Positions 9,430-18,339 of a stretch of DNA of 64,000 nt are shown piece by piece. The translations under genes and the position numbers were made by a program. The first letter of the stretch is position 1. Each line of letters opens with the position of its first letter. A model generated the notes under the pieces. That model was not told the DNA's origin and did no database searches. It saw nothing but the letters and a program-made list of their open reading frames with translations. Source of the DNA: OMII01 sp947467385 (GTDB lineage: Bacteria; Bdellovibrionota_C; UBA2361; OMII01); assembly GCA_044360075.1 (NCBI GenBank), contig JBIKLA010000001.1, positions 1-64,000 of the forward strand. The letters are read 5' to 3'.

Positions 9430-9717
9430 CTAGAGGCCAAACTCCTTCAGGAGGCTGTCTGTATCCTCCTGGTCAACCGACGCCTCCGCCTCTTCTTCAG
9501 CCTTGGACTTTGGGGTCGGTAGCTCAACGCACAGCTGCTCAAGGAGCACTCGTACGTAGCATTCGGCATCACGCAGGACCTCTCTCGCCAGAGCGAGGCC
9601 CTACAGCGGTCGGTAGAAAACTTCCTTGTAAGCGTCCGGGCAGGATAATCGCCCTGGCGCGGGGCACTTGCAGCGTTCGAGAGGCCAGCAAGGCGTCTCG
9701 GTGGCTTGGTAACCCAC
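9430..9717 (-). pseudogene. Candidate small gene interrupted by an in-frame amber codon
   Basis: On the minus strand a continuous frame runs from a GTG at 9717 to TAG at 9430, broken once by TAG at 9601-9603. Before the amber codon it reads as a Cys-rich segment (CWPLERCKCPAPGRLSCP, then DAYKEVFYRPL). After it comes a helical, acidic segment (AREVLRDAECYVRVLLEQL ... DTDSLLKEFGL). Both halves look protein-like and share one frame, so a nonsense mutation (CAG to TAG) in a small Cys-cluster protein is the simplest reading. No homologue is recognised, no Shine-Dalgarno precedes the GTG, and chance cannot be excluded. Confidence 0.3.
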
Positions 9718-9829
9718 TGTAATTACAGGGGCGGGAGCGTGTTCGGCCGCTGCGAGGCCCCGCGCTCTATTTTCGCGCCGTTCCGCCCTAACCTCTCATC
9801 CTAATTGGTTCGAAGGGGACTATTTAGAG

Positions 9830-10831
9830 ATGCAACGGGAGTTAACAAATCCAGAGAGAGCGGCGCTCACCCTGCTGAGCCTTGGCAAGGAGCTTGCGAC
9901 GCAGGTTATGCAGAACCTGAGCGAGCAGGAGGCTAAGGTTGTCAGCCGCGCGTTTCTCACCGTTTCTGAGGTAGATCGAGAGACCCAGTTTCTCACCGCG
10001 CGCGACTTCCTCAAGATGCTCAAGGCCGGCGATACTATGGTCATCGACGGCCGCGAGTTTGCCAAGAGCGTCATCGCAGGCGCCTTCGGCGAGGCGAAGG
10101 GTGAGGCGCTCTTGGAGTACATCTCGGGAGCAAAGAAGCAGCCGATCGGAACGATCATCGCCGAAGTGCCAGAGAAGGCGATATATGGCTTTGTGGCAGC
10201 GGAGCACCCACAGACCGCAGCATTTCTCCTTACCATGATGAATCCCGACCAGGGGGCAGGCGTGCTCAAGCAGATGCGCCCCGAAATGCAGACAGATGTG
10301 CTCATCCGAATTTCAAACCTTGCAAATATTAAGACAGAAGTGATTGACGAAGTTCGTGAAGTGCTGCGCGATCAGCTCCGCTCGGGCGATCTTAAGGACG
10401 AGCAGATCGGCGGGCCCAAGTCAGCTGCAGATATTCTTAACTTTGTCGACCGCACGAGCGAGGAGAGAATCATCACAGAGATCGAGGAGACCTTCCCTGA
10501 CCTGGCCGAGAAGATCCGCGACCTCATGTTCACGTTTGAGGACGTCAAGGATCTCGACGACACGGCGATCCAGACGACGCTCAAGGACATACCGCGCGAG
10601 CAGCTCGTTGTTGCGCTCAAGACAGCGAGCCCGGAGCTTCGGGATAGGATCTTCAAGAACGTATCGTCGCGCGCTGCTGAAATGATCAAGGAAGACCTTG
10701 AGGCGCTCGGGCCGGTCAAGCTACGCGACGTGGAAAACGCCCAGCGGGCGATCGTTGACGTTGTGCGCAAGCTTGAGTCCCTCGGCAAGCTCGTTATTCC
10801 GGGCGGCGCGGGAGCTGACCAGATAGTATAG
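9830..10831 (+). CDS. fliG: Flagellar motor switch protein FliG
   Basis: Rotor protein that couples MotA/B torque to the C-ring and takes part in switching. The 333 residues match normal FliG length. The N-terminal domain begins LTNPERAALTLLSLGKELA. The EHPQTAAFLL motif of the middle domain is near residue 123. The C-terminal domain includes DLMFTFEDVKDLDD (family form MFxFEDxxxLDD), then PREQLVVALKTASPELRDRIFKNVSSRAAEMIKEDLEALGP in segments, carrying the charged torque helix. The gene stands alone: no other flagellar gene is nearby, whereas fliG usually sits between fliF and fliH. It could be a second, solitary paralogue or part of a dispersed flagellar gene set. Confidence 0.93.
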   Translation: MQRELTNPERAALTLLSLGKELATQVMQNLSEQEAKVVSRAFLTVSEVDRETQFLTARDFLKMLKAGDTMVIDGREFAKSVIAGAFGEAKGEALLEYISGAKKQPIGTIIAEVPEKAIYGFVAAEHPQTAAFLLTMMNPDQGAGVLKQMRPEMQTDVLIRISNLANIKTEVIDEVREVLRDQLRSGDLKDEQIGGPKSAADILNFVDRTSEERIITEIEETFPDLAEKIRDLMFTFEDVKDLDDTAIQTTLKDIPREQLVVALKTASPELRDRIFKNVSSRAAEMIKEDLEALGPVKLRDVENAQRAIVDVVRKLESLGKLVIPGGAGADQIV

Positions 10832-10873
10832 CCAACACTCGGCCCCGGCCTTTTGCGCTGTTCGGGCTATTTT
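10830..10873 (+). terminator. Possible terminator after fliG
   Basis: AGCCAACA just at the fliG stop can pair with TGTTCGGGCT (10859-10868), leaving a 2-base bulge, and the right arm is followed by ATTTT. A GGCC-rich inner stem (ggccccggcc) lies within the loop and is followed by TTTT. This is a modest but plausible intrinsic terminator. Confidence 0.35.
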
Positions 10874-10962
10874 GCCCCGAGATGCCTAGCGAGGGCAACA
10901 TTGTACATCCCCTCGGCCAAGGGCTATACTCCGCGGGGAATCCCTCGTCCTTACGGTACCGT

Positions 10963-12090
10963 ATGAAAAAGCAGATAGTTCGCGCTGCGGGCGCGGTGCT
11001 CGTCGTTGTGGTTGTCCTCGGGGTCGTAAAGTTTCTTCAGATCAGGGCCGAGATAGCAAAGCACGAAAGCTTTGGCATGCCGCCGGTTGCGGTTACTACC
11101 ACTGTGGTGCGGTCGGTGACGTGGTCGAGCTCTTTCGACACGGTCGGTTCATTTGTGGCGGTTCGGGGATCGACCCTCAGCACCCAGGACGCCGGAAACG
11201 TCGCCAAGGTTTCGTTTGACTCGGGCGCTGCTGTTGCGCAGGGGCAGGTGCTCCTTGAGCTCGATACCTCTATGGAGGAGGCAAAGCTGCGGGGCGCAAA
11301 GGCCCGGCTTGATTTGGCGAAGCAGCACCTAGCGCGCGCCCAGATGCTCAAGACGCAGAGTGCCCTGTCTGTGGCAACGCTTGAGGATGCAGAGTCCCAG
11401 CTCAACCAGGCAGAGGCGGATCTCCAGTCGATTCAGGCCGCAATAGACCGGAAGCGAATCGTGGCGCCCTTTGCCGGACGCGCAGGCATACGGACGGTCA
11501 ACGAAGGCGAATTCGTCATGGCGGGATCCCCGCTTGTGCCGCTCTACTCGGTTGACCCGATCTACTTTAACTTTTCTGTGCCGCAGCAGGTCGCCCCTGG
11601 CCTAGCGCCAGGAAGCAAGGTCGCCATCACGATCGACGCGTTCCCGGGGCGAACCTTCGCGGGGCAGGTGACAGCCATTAATCCCCAAATCAATGAGGAG
11701 CTGCGCGCGCTCGATGTGCAGGCGACCATCCCAAACAGCGCGGGGGAGCTACTGCCGGGAATGTTTGGGAGGGTTGAGCTTTCGCTTGGGCAGGAATCCT
11801 CGGTCCATGCGGTTCCGAGCACCGCCATCGGCTTTGAGCCCTACGGCAACTCAGTGTACATCGTGGAGACAAAGCCAGCAGCTTCGGGGGGAACCATCAA
11901 GCAGGTGCGGCAGCAGCTCGTCGAGCTCGGGCAGCGTAAGGGTGACCTGGTGGTTGTCACGCGCGGGCTTAACGATGGGGATGAAGTTGTCACCTCGGGG
12001 ACTTTTAAGCTTAGGCCGGAAGCCTCTGTGGTGATACAGAACTCGACCCTGCCAGGCAGCGCCGAGAATCCCGCGGTGGAGGACACATAG
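10963..12090 (+). CDS. RND efflux periplasmic adaptor (membrane fusion protein)
   Basis: HlyD/AcrA-family subunit that links the inner-membrane RND pump to the outer-membrane channel. Starting at ATG 10963 (MKKQIVRAAGAVLVVVVVLGVV) gives an N-terminal membrane anchor. The lipoyl half-motifs flank a coiled-coil hairpin: GNVAKVSFDSGAAVAQGQVLLELD before it and RKRIVAPFAGRAGIRTVNEGEFV after it, read in segments. A beta-barrel domain (DPIYFNFSVPQQ, GRTFAGQVTAINPQI) and a membrane-proximal domain follow. The longer frame from 10882 adds 27 implausible residues. Six bases separate it from the permease gene, so it opens an efflux operon. Substrates cannot be predicted. Confidence 0.92.
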   Translation: MKKQIVRAAGAVLVVVVVLGVVKFLQIRAEIAKHESFGMPPVAVTTTVVRSVTWSSSFDTVGSFVAVRGSTLSTQDAGNVAKVSFDSGAAVAQGQVLLELDTSMEEAKLRGAKARLDLAKQHLARAQMLKTQSALSVATLEDAESQLNQAEADLQSIQAAIDRKRIVAPFAGRAGIRTVNEGEFVMAGSPLVPLYSVDPIYFNFSVPQQVAPGLAPGSKVAITIDAFPGRTFAGQVTAINPQINEELRALDVQATIPNSAGELLPGMFGRVELSLGQESSVHAVPSTAIGFEPYGNSVYIVETKPAASGGTIKQVRQQLVELGQRKGDLVVVTRGLNDGDEVVTSGTFKLRPEASVVIQNSTLPGSAENPAVEDT

Positions 12091-12096
12091 TCCGGC

Positions 12097-15000
12097 ATGC
12101 GCTTAACCGACATCTTCATCAAACGGCCCGTTCTTGCGATATGCGTCAACCTGCTGATCTTCATCGCAGGGTACACCGCTATCCAGAAGCTTAACGTTCG
12201 ACAATACCCCAGAAGCGACAGCGCGGTCGTGTCCGTTAAGACGGTCTATGTGGGCGCTCCCTCTGATCTCGTCCGTGGGTACATATCGACCCCTTTGGAG
12301 CGGGTGATAGCCAGCGCAGACGGCATCGACTATATCGAGTCGTCGAGCAAGCAGGGGGTCAGCGAGATAACGGCGCACCTCCGGCTTAACTTCGACGTGA
12401 ACGCAGCGCTTACGCAGATTCAGGCGAAGGTGGCGCAGGTCAGGAGCGAGCTTCCGCCAGAGGCAGAGTCCCCCGTCATTAATGTCGAGAGCGCGGACAA
12501 CCGATTTGCGTCGATGTATCTTGGCGTATTCTCCAAGGACTGGCAGCAGAACCAAATCACAGACTACCTTGCGCGTGTCGTGCAACCGCAGCTCTCGGCT
12601 GTGCCGGGGGTGGAGAAGGCCGAGATACTCGGAGCCCGCGTTTTTGCGATGAGGATCTGGCTCCATCCTGAGCGCATGGCTGCCCTTGGCATAAGCGCAG
12701 CCGACGTCCGCTCCGCGCTTGCGGCAAATAACTTCCTTTCTGCGGCTGGAAACACAAAGGGGTCCATGGTCTCGGTAAGCTTGGTCGCGAACACCGATCT
12801 TAAGAGCGCCGAGGAGTTTAAGAAACTTGTCGTGAGGGAGTCGGGGACGACAGTTGTGCGGCTTGAGGAGATTGCAGATGTTGTCCTTGGCGCGGAGAGT
12901 TACGACCAGGAAGTGCGGTTCAACGGCGATCCGGCAACTTTTATGGGCATATGGGTCCTTCCCAACGCCAATTCGCTCGACGTCATCTCCCGCGTGCGCG
13001 AGGTCCTGCCGGCGATTGAGAAAAACCTCCCCAGTGGCGTTAAGATAGCGGTTCCATACGATGCAACGGAGTATATTCGGGACTCCATCCATGACGTCCT
13101 CTCGACCCTGACGGAAACTATCCTCATTGTAGTCGTCATTATTTTTGTCTTCATCGGGTCCTTCCGCGCGACACTCGTGCCGGTCGTCGCCATCCCCCTC
13201 TCTCTTGTGGGGGCCACTGCGCTTATGCTGGCGTTTGGCTTCACGATAAACCTGCTGACGCTCCTTGCGATCGTTTTGGCGGTTGGGCTTGTCGTTGATG
13301 ACGCAATCGTCATGCTTGAGAACGTCGAGCGCCACGTGCAGGAGGGCATGAAGCCGATGGCGGCAGCGATCAGGGCCGGCCGGGAGCTGGCAGGGCCAAC
13401 GATTGCGATGACCCTCACGCTTGCCGCAGTGTACGCGCCGATAGGCATTCAGGGAGGGCTGACGGGAGCGCTCTTTAAGGAGTTCGCGTTTACCCTTGCG
13501 GGAGCGGTGATCATATCCGGCATAGTCGCCCTGACGCTCTCTCCCATGATGTCCTCAAAGCTGGTGCTCAAGCACGAGAAGGAGGGGCGTTTTCAGCTTT
13601 TGGTTGAGTCGCTCTTTGACCGCCTGCGCGCGCGGTATGAAGCGGCGCTGCGCAAGACCCTTGGCTTCACTCCGGGTGTAATCGTTGCGTCGATCTGCAT
13701 CATGCTACTCATAGCACCCTTCTATATGTTTTCGGCGAAGGAGCTCGCGCCGCGCGAGGACCAGAGCGTCATCTTCGGCATCGTTCAGGGCGCTCCCAAT
13801 GCGACAGTCGAGCAGATGCAGCTTTCAGCTTCCCAACTTCAAGAGGTGTACAAGACATTCCCGGAGTACAAGGGCTCGTTTCAGCTGACTGGGCCGGCGT
13901 TCGGCTTTTCCGGAATGGTGACGAAGCCGTGGAGTGAGCGCGCACGCGCTGTGCATGAGATCGAGCCTGAGATGTGGGGAAAAGTGGGGGCTGTGCCTGG
14001 GGTTCAGGTCATCGTCAATTCGCCGGCCCCGCTTCCGGGGGGAGGCGACTTTCAGATCGAGATGGTCATCTCTTCGACTGCGGAGCCGGGCGAGATCCTC
14101 GGATACGCTAACCAGCTTGTCGGGGCAGCGTTCCAGAGCGGGAAGTTCATGTTCGCCGATACCGACCTTAAGTTCGATCTGCCCCAGAGCGAGATCGTCA
14201 TAGATAGGGACAAGGCCAATGCGATGGGGATGTCGCTCGCGATGGTCGGTGAGGATATATCCACGTTTGTGGGCGGCAACTACGTGAACCGCTTCTCGAT
14301 TCAGGGCCGTAGCTACAAGGTCATCCCGCAGGTGAAGCGGTCAGACCGCCTCAATCCTGAGCAGCTCCTCGCGTTTCACATTAGGGGCCCCAAGGGTAAG
14401 CTCATGCCGCTTGCCACGGTCGCCTCGCTCCGTGATTCTGTCCAGCCACGGCAGCTTAACCGCTTCCAGCAGCTCAACTCAGCCAAGATTCAAGGTGCGG
14501 TTGTTCCCGGGACTAGCATCAACGAGGGGCTCCAGGTCCTTGAGCGCAAGGCGGCAGAGATTCTGCCGCCCGGTTACGTTATCGACTACGCGGGCGAATC
14601 TCGGCAGCTGCGCAAGGAGGGGGGCAGCATGACGAGCACGCTCGTGCTTGCGCTTATCGTCATCTTTCTCGTCCTGGCGGCGCAGTTTGAGAGTTTTATC
14701 GATCCGCTCATTATCTTGGCCGGCTCGGTGCCGCTTGCCCTTGCGGGTGCGCTCATGTTCGTGTTCCTGGGAACAACCTCGCTTAATATCTACTCCCAGG
14801 TGGGGCTCGTAACCCTGGTGGGGCTGGTGGCCAAGAACGGTATTTTGATCGTCGAGTTTGCAAACCGGCTCCGGGAAAGGGGGGTCGAAAAGGCGGAAGC
14901 TGCCGTACAGGCGGCCTGCACGCGCCTTCGCCCCATCCTTATGACCTCGGTGGCCACGGTAGTGGGGCACCTTCCGCTCGTTTTCGCCTCCGGAGCTGGA

Positions 15001-15183
15001 GCAGGGGCGCGCAACAGCATCGGCATCACTCTCGTAAGCGGGATGGTGATCGGTACCGTGTTTACCCTTTTTGTGGTACCAGTGCTCTACACGCTCATCT
15101 CTCAAGCGCGCCCCCTCAGGCAGTCGGTCTCCGAGGGTGAGGAGGAAGGGCAGGGAGGGCACGTGGTAGGATTTCTTCACTGA
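12097..15183 (+). CDS. RND-family multidrug efflux permease (HAE-1/AcrB type)
   Basis: Proton-driven inner-membrane pump of 1028 residues with the normal RND layout: a first helix (IFIKRPVLAICVNLLIF), a large periplasmic porter domain, a helix bundle, then a repeat of the same plan. The proton-relay aspartates of helix 4 are seen at D401-D402 in VGLVVDDAIVMLENVERH. Other family segments are NQITDYLARVVQPQLSAVPG and, near the end, GLVTLVGLVAKNGILIVEFAN. It pairs with the adaptor upstream and the NodT-type outer-membrane factor downstream. A 410-residue minus-strand open frame inside this gene is a codon-bias shadow. Confidence 0.96.
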   Translation: MRLTDIFIKRPVLAICVNLLIFIAGYTAIQKLNVRQYPRSDSAVVSVKTVYVGAPSDLVRGYISTPLERVIASADGIDYIESSSKQGVSEITAHLRLNFDVNAALTQIQAKVAQVRSELPPEAESPVINVESADNRFASMYLGVFSKDWQQNQITDYLARVVQPQLSAVPGVEKAEILGARVFAMRIWLHPERMAALGISAADVRSALAANNFLSAAGNTKGSMVSVSLVANTDLKSAEEFKKLVVRESGTTVVRLEEIADVVLGAESYDQEVRFNGDPATFMGIWVLPNANSLDVISRVREVLPAIEKNLPSGVKIAVPYDATEYIRDSIHDVLSTLTETILIVVVIIFVFIGSFRATLVPVVAIPLSLVGATALMLAFGFTINLLTLLAIVLAVGLVVDDAIVMLENVERHVQEGMKPMAAAIRAGRELAGPTIAMTLTLAAVYAPIGIQGGLTGALFKEFAFTLAGAVIISGIVALTLSPMMSSKLVLKHEKEGRFQLLVESLFDRLRARYEAALRKTLGFTPGVIVASICIMLLIAPFYMFSAKELAPREDQSVIFGIVQGAPNATVEQMQLSASQLQEVYKTFPEYKGSFQLTGPAFGFSGMVTKPWSERARAVHEIEPEMWGKVGAVPGVQVIVNSPAPLPGGGDFQIEMVISSTAEPGEILGYANQLVGAAFQSGKFMFADTDLKFDLPQSEIVIDRDKANAMGMSLAMVGEDISTFVGGNYVNRFSIQGRSYKVIPQVKRSDRLNPEQLLAFHIRGPKGKLMPLATVASLRDSVQPRQLNRFQQLNSAKIQGAVVPGTSINEGLQVLERKAAEILPPGYVIDYAGESRQLRKEGGSMTSTLVLALIVIFLVLAAQFESFIDPLIILAGSVPLALAGALMFVFLGTTSLNIYSQVGLVTLVGLVAKNGILIVEFANRLRERGVEKAEAAVQAACTRLRPILMTSVATVVGHLPLVFASGAGAGARNSIGITLVSGMVIGTVFTLFVVPVLYTLISQARPLRQSVSEGEEEGQGGHVVGFLH

Positions 15184-15197
15184 GTATCGTTGCTGTC

Positions 15198-16673
15198 ATG
15201 AAGCGCCGCATCGCACCGTTTATCTCCGTACTCGCCCTCGCTGGATGTGCCGTGGGTCCTGACTATGTTTCGCCTGAGACCACAACGGCGCCGCAGTTTG
15301 TTGGGGCTGCAGATGCGGGTGCTACGCCCGAGCAGCTGCTTGAGCGTTGGTGGGCTAATTTTGGCGACGAGGAGCTCAACAAGCTTATCACCGAGGCCAT
15401 TCGCTCGAACATCGACCTGCGGGCTGCGATTGCCCGCGTTAACCAGGCGCGTGCCATTCGGCAGGAGACGTTCCTGAACCTGTTTCCGACTGTGACGTCG
15501 GATCTTATTTACACGCGGACTCAGACGCCGACCCAGACCTTTGCTGGCGGCGCGTTTCCGAGCAACTCTCCCTATATCGAGAACGAGTACTACAACGTTG
15601 GGCTCGACGCCGTGTGGGAAGTCGACGTCTTCGGGAGGGTCCGCCGGGGTGTTGAAGCGAAGACCGCTGAAAGCGAGGCTTCAGTAGCAGAGCTGCACGA
15701 TGCTGTGCGTATCCTAGTGGCGGAGGTTGCTCGTACCTACTTTGATCTGCGCGGCACGCAGCTTCAGGCTCGAGTTTCTGAGCAAAATGCCAAGACACAG
15801 GAGCAGGTAGTGAGGGTGGCTGAAGCGCTCTTTCAGGGTGGCCAGTCAACGGAGTTTGACGTGGTGCGCGCGCGAGCGCAGCATTCAACGACCCTTGCGA
15901 CTATCCCGCCCTTCCAGGCGCGTATGCAAGCGGACATGTACCGGCTGGCAGTACTGTGCGGAAAGCAGCCGCAGGAGCTTGTCCCAGTGCTTGAGGCATC
16001 AAAGCCGCTTCCTGCCTACTCAGGGCCGGTCTCGATCGGGGACCCGGCCGGCCTCCTCAAGCGCCGCCCCGATATCCGCACAACAGAGAGGCTGCTGCAT
16101 GCGGCTACCGCCAATATCGGGGTGCAGAAGGGGGAGCTTTTTCCAAAGGTCATGTTCTCTGGCTCCCTGGGCTACCAGTCAAACACCTTCAGTGGGATCT
16201 CTGGTCCGGACTCGGGGCAGTATAACGTTGCCCCCGCCATCACGTGGCCGGCGTTCAACTTGGGCCGTATCTTTGCCTACATCGACCAGGCCGAGGCTGG
16301 GCAGCAGCAGGCGCTCGCACGCTATGAGCAGGCGGTGCTGATCGCGCTTGAGGAGACCGAGGGCTCGCTTGCGTCGTTCGGAGCGGCGAGAAAGCGGCGT
16401 AATTACCTGCAAGACAGCGTGAAGCAGAGCAGCAAGGCGGTGGTGATTGCCAGGACCCAGTACGAAAACGGGCTGATCGACCTGCTTCCTGTCCTCGATG
16501 CGCAGCGGGTGGTGCTCTCAAACCAGCTTCAGCTTGCTGAGAGCGAAACGAACCTGCTCGTGTCGCTCGTCACGCTCTTTAAGTCCCTCGGCGGCGGATG
16601 GAATGAGGCTATCTCTGAGGTAAAGAGCGAGCCAGCTGCCGAGCCGCTTGTTGAGGCCTCCCAGGACTCGTAG
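15198..16673 (+). CDS. NodT-family outer-membrane efflux lipoprotein (OprM/CusC type)
   Basis: Outer-membrane factor of the tripartite pump, expected to form a trimeric channel-tunnel. A signal peptide ends in the lipobox LAGC (MKRRIAPFISVLALAGC), so the mature protein starts at a lipidated Cys and is followed by AVGPDYVSPE, typical of this family (GPDYxxP). Two repeated OEP domains follow; the second begins KRRPDIRTTERLLHAATANIG, a hallmark of NodT proteins. The length of 491 residues is normal. It starts 15 bases after the permease stop. Confidence 0.94.
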   Translation: MKRRIAPFISVLALAGCAVGPDYVSPETTTAPQFVGAADAGATPEQLLERWWANFGDEELNKLITEAIRSNIDLRAAIARVNQARAIRQETFLNLFPTVTSDLIYTRTQTPTQTFAGGAFPSNSPYIENEYYNVGLDAVWEVDVFGRVRRGVEAKTAESEASVAELHDAVRILVAEVARTYFDLRGTQLQARVSEQNAKTQEQVVRVAEALFQGGQSTEFDVVRARAQHSTTLATIPPFQARMQADMYRLAVLCGKQPQELVPVLEASKPLPAYSGPVSIGDPAGLLKRRPDIRTTERLLHAATANIGVQKGELFPKVMFSGSLGYQSNTFSGISGPDSGQYNVAPAITWPAFNLGRIFAYIDQAEAGQQQALARYEQAVLIALEETEGSLASFGAARKRRNYLQDSVKQSSKAVVIARTQYENGLIDLLPVLDAQRVVLSNQLQLAESETNLLVSLVTLFKSLGGGWNEAISEVKSEPAAEPLVEASQDS

Positions 16674-16685
16674 GAGGAGCATCGC

Positions 16686-17465
16686 ATGAGGCTCTTTGAC
16701 CATCTCAAGTTCACACCGTCGGCGAAGAGCAACGAATATCGCGAGGTAGTCATCACGCAGTCCGCGCTGATGCTTTTTGCGCTTTTCTTTGACGACGTAA
16801 TGACGCTGTTCTCCCTGTCCGCCCTGCGGCCGTGCTTCCTTTCCGTGCATTTAGGGCTGAATGCGCTCTACTTTTACCTGCTGTGGTCGATGCTTCGTGG
16901 GCTCTCAGAAAGTAAGCCTCTCATAATGGGCGCATTTGTGACGCTCGTTTCCCTTTTGGCTGGAGTCATTGTTCTTGAGACGCCCCTCAGCTCCTTGGTG
17001 TCGGATCGGAGGCTTCTCCTTATTGCCCTACACGGAGCCGTCTTGATCGTCCAAGTGATAGTGATGACTCGCGTGTTTAAGGATGTTTTCTTCCCCTCAG
17101 AGATTACGGCTAACAACTTGTGGGGAGCCGTCAGCCTGCTGCTGATGTTTTCGATCGCCTTTGCCAGCGTGTACAATATGATTTTTCTGATCGACCCGAT
17201 GAGCGTCGGGCTAGAGATGAAACCAGGATTCGACACCTTTTCTGAGTCGCTTTACACCTCGCTCGTCGCTTCTATTGGCGACACTCCCGATTATCCGCAG
17301 GTATCAAAACTGATGCGAGATGTTACGACGCTAGAGGGGTTTATCAGCTCGATGTATCTCGTGGTTCTCATGGGCCGAATGATTGGCATGGCAGGCCCAA
17401 CGGGACCGAGGGAGCGAAATGAATCTGCTGCGTTGAGCCAACGCAAAACGCTATCGGGTGAGTAA
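16686..17465 (+). CDS. Ion-channel-like membrane protein, unusual pore filter
   Basis: A 259-residue protein with about six hydrophobic segments. The end of the protein resembles a two-helix potassium-channel module: a helix (LLLMFSIAFASVYNMIFLI), a pore-loop-like stretch (FDTFSESLYTSLVASIGDT), then EGFISSMYLVVLMGRMIG, which matches the E-x-x-x-G-x-x-x-x-x-x-x-x-R end of bacterial channels. The K+ filter TVGYG is absent; SIGDT sits in its place, so K+ selectivity is doubtful. AGGAGCATCGC precedes ATG. The gene follows the efflux lipoprotein by 12 bases and appears to be in the same operon. It overlaps the convergent Yip1-type gene by 15 bases. The role in the operon is unknown. Confidence 0.6.
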   Translation: MRLFDHLKFTPSAKSNEYREVVITQSALMLFALFFDDVMTLFSLSALRPCFLSVHLGLNALYFYLLWSMLRGLSESKPLIMGAFVTLVSLLAGVIVLETPLSSLVSDRRLLLIALHGAVLIVQVIVMTRVFKDVFFPSEITANNLWGAVSLLLMFSIAFASVYNMIFLIDPMSVGLEMKPGFDTFSESLYTSLVASIGDTPDYPQVSKLMRDVTTLEGFISSMYLVVLMGRMIGMAGPTGPRERNESAALSQRKTLSGE

Positions 17466-18071
17466 GCCGCCAAGCAGCGTAGCGCTCATCACCGACAGAG
17501 CTAGCGCGACGATCGAAGCCGTCACGGCCGAGATGAGGAATAGGATAACGAAAATCGTCACAAAGAGCGGAATGCGCTGTGCAGGCGGCACATGGAGCAT
17601 CAGTGGCATGCCGCTGTAGAGGGCGAAGAGGCTGTAGGATGCCGCTACCAAGAAATAAAGCGGCGCCCTGTCGGCGGAAAGAGGGATTGCCTGCGCTAGT
17701 GAGCACGGAATGATGGCGTGTGCGATCAAGCTATATGCCTGGTCGAATTCCGCGTACGAAGAGAACAAGGAGCACAGCTTCACGACCAGCCAGGCCACCA
17801 GGAATGGGAGCGCCGAAAGGACCACTATTTCAGACGCTAGGCTTGCAATATGGCCTGCAACTGCGGCTTGAGTTGTTGGGCTGTCCACAATTGCTGAGGC
17901 AAGGCGGTGGCTCGCGGCGGCCAAGACCGCAATGGGTAGCGCGAGTGCAACGTAGAGCCTCCCCGGCCCCATCCGCTCCTGCGAGATCGTGTTCCAGCAT
18001 TCACGGGGGCGCGACAGCACCAACATGACCCGCTCAATGAAGAAGTAAGGGAAGATTCTATGCGTCGCCAT
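17451..18071 (-). CDS. Yip1-family integral membrane protein
   Basis: A 206-residue protein with about five membrane helices. The N-terminus (ERVMLVLSRPRECWNTISQER) has the R-P-x-x-x-W-x-x-I-x-x-E pattern with which bacterial Yip1-domain proteins begin, followed by helices in the family layout. Function in bacteria is poorly known. The start at 18071 has no strong ribosome binding site; ATG 18026 is a possible alternative. The gene is convergent with the channel-like gene and overlaps its last 15 bases. Confidence 0.65.
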   Translation of the reverse strand: MATHRIFPYFFIERVMLVLSRPRECWNTISQERMGPGRLYVALALPIAVLAAASHRLASAIVDSPTTQAAVAGHIASLASEIVVLSALPFLVAWLVVKLCSLFSSYAEFDQAYSLIAHAIIPCSLAQAIPLSADRAPLYFLVAASYSLFALYSGMPLMLHVPPAQRIPLFVTIFVILFLISAVTASIVALALSVMSATLLGGLLTR

Positions 18072-18339
18072 ACCGAGACCGTTACTATGAGCTGTTGTGA
18101 TAGGGGAAAGATTATAGCGGTGACAAGGCCCATCACGTTCAGAGCAGAAACGCTTCTAGCACATCGTTTGGCTATTCGCTGGTTATTTTTCCCCAAGAGA
18201 TCAAGAATTTGCCTACACCTGCTAATTTGTAAGCTACTGAACCCCAGTGTAAGGTCTACTCCTTCCTTTCTAAGACCGATACTTCAATTAGAGGTTTGTG
18301 TGCAGGGCTCGTGATGAGCTCACCTTTTCGCCTAAGCAG

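Larger units (their letters stand above)
9244..9829. other. Intergenic region between imuA and fliG
   Basis: The first 120 bases are AT-rich and carry the imuA control region. The middle holds the amber-interrupted minus-strand frame. A perfect 12-bp palindrome, CTGTAATTACAG, lies at 9717-9728, about 100 bases before fliG. The plus-strand frame at 9402-9722 has no ribosome binding site and a low-complexity translation, so it is not called. Confidence 0.45.

Noticed and set aside
9717..9728. Palindrome CTGTAATTACAG as a LexA site
   Set aside because: The proteobacterial LexA site needs 8 bases between CTGT and ACAG; here there are 4. It lies before fliG, which is not an SOS gene.
12103..13335. 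410-codon open frame antisense to the RND permease gene
   Set aside because: It is fully inside a well-supported gene, its translation is rich in His, Arg and Asp without domain features, and it has no ribosome binding site. It is a codon-bias shadow.
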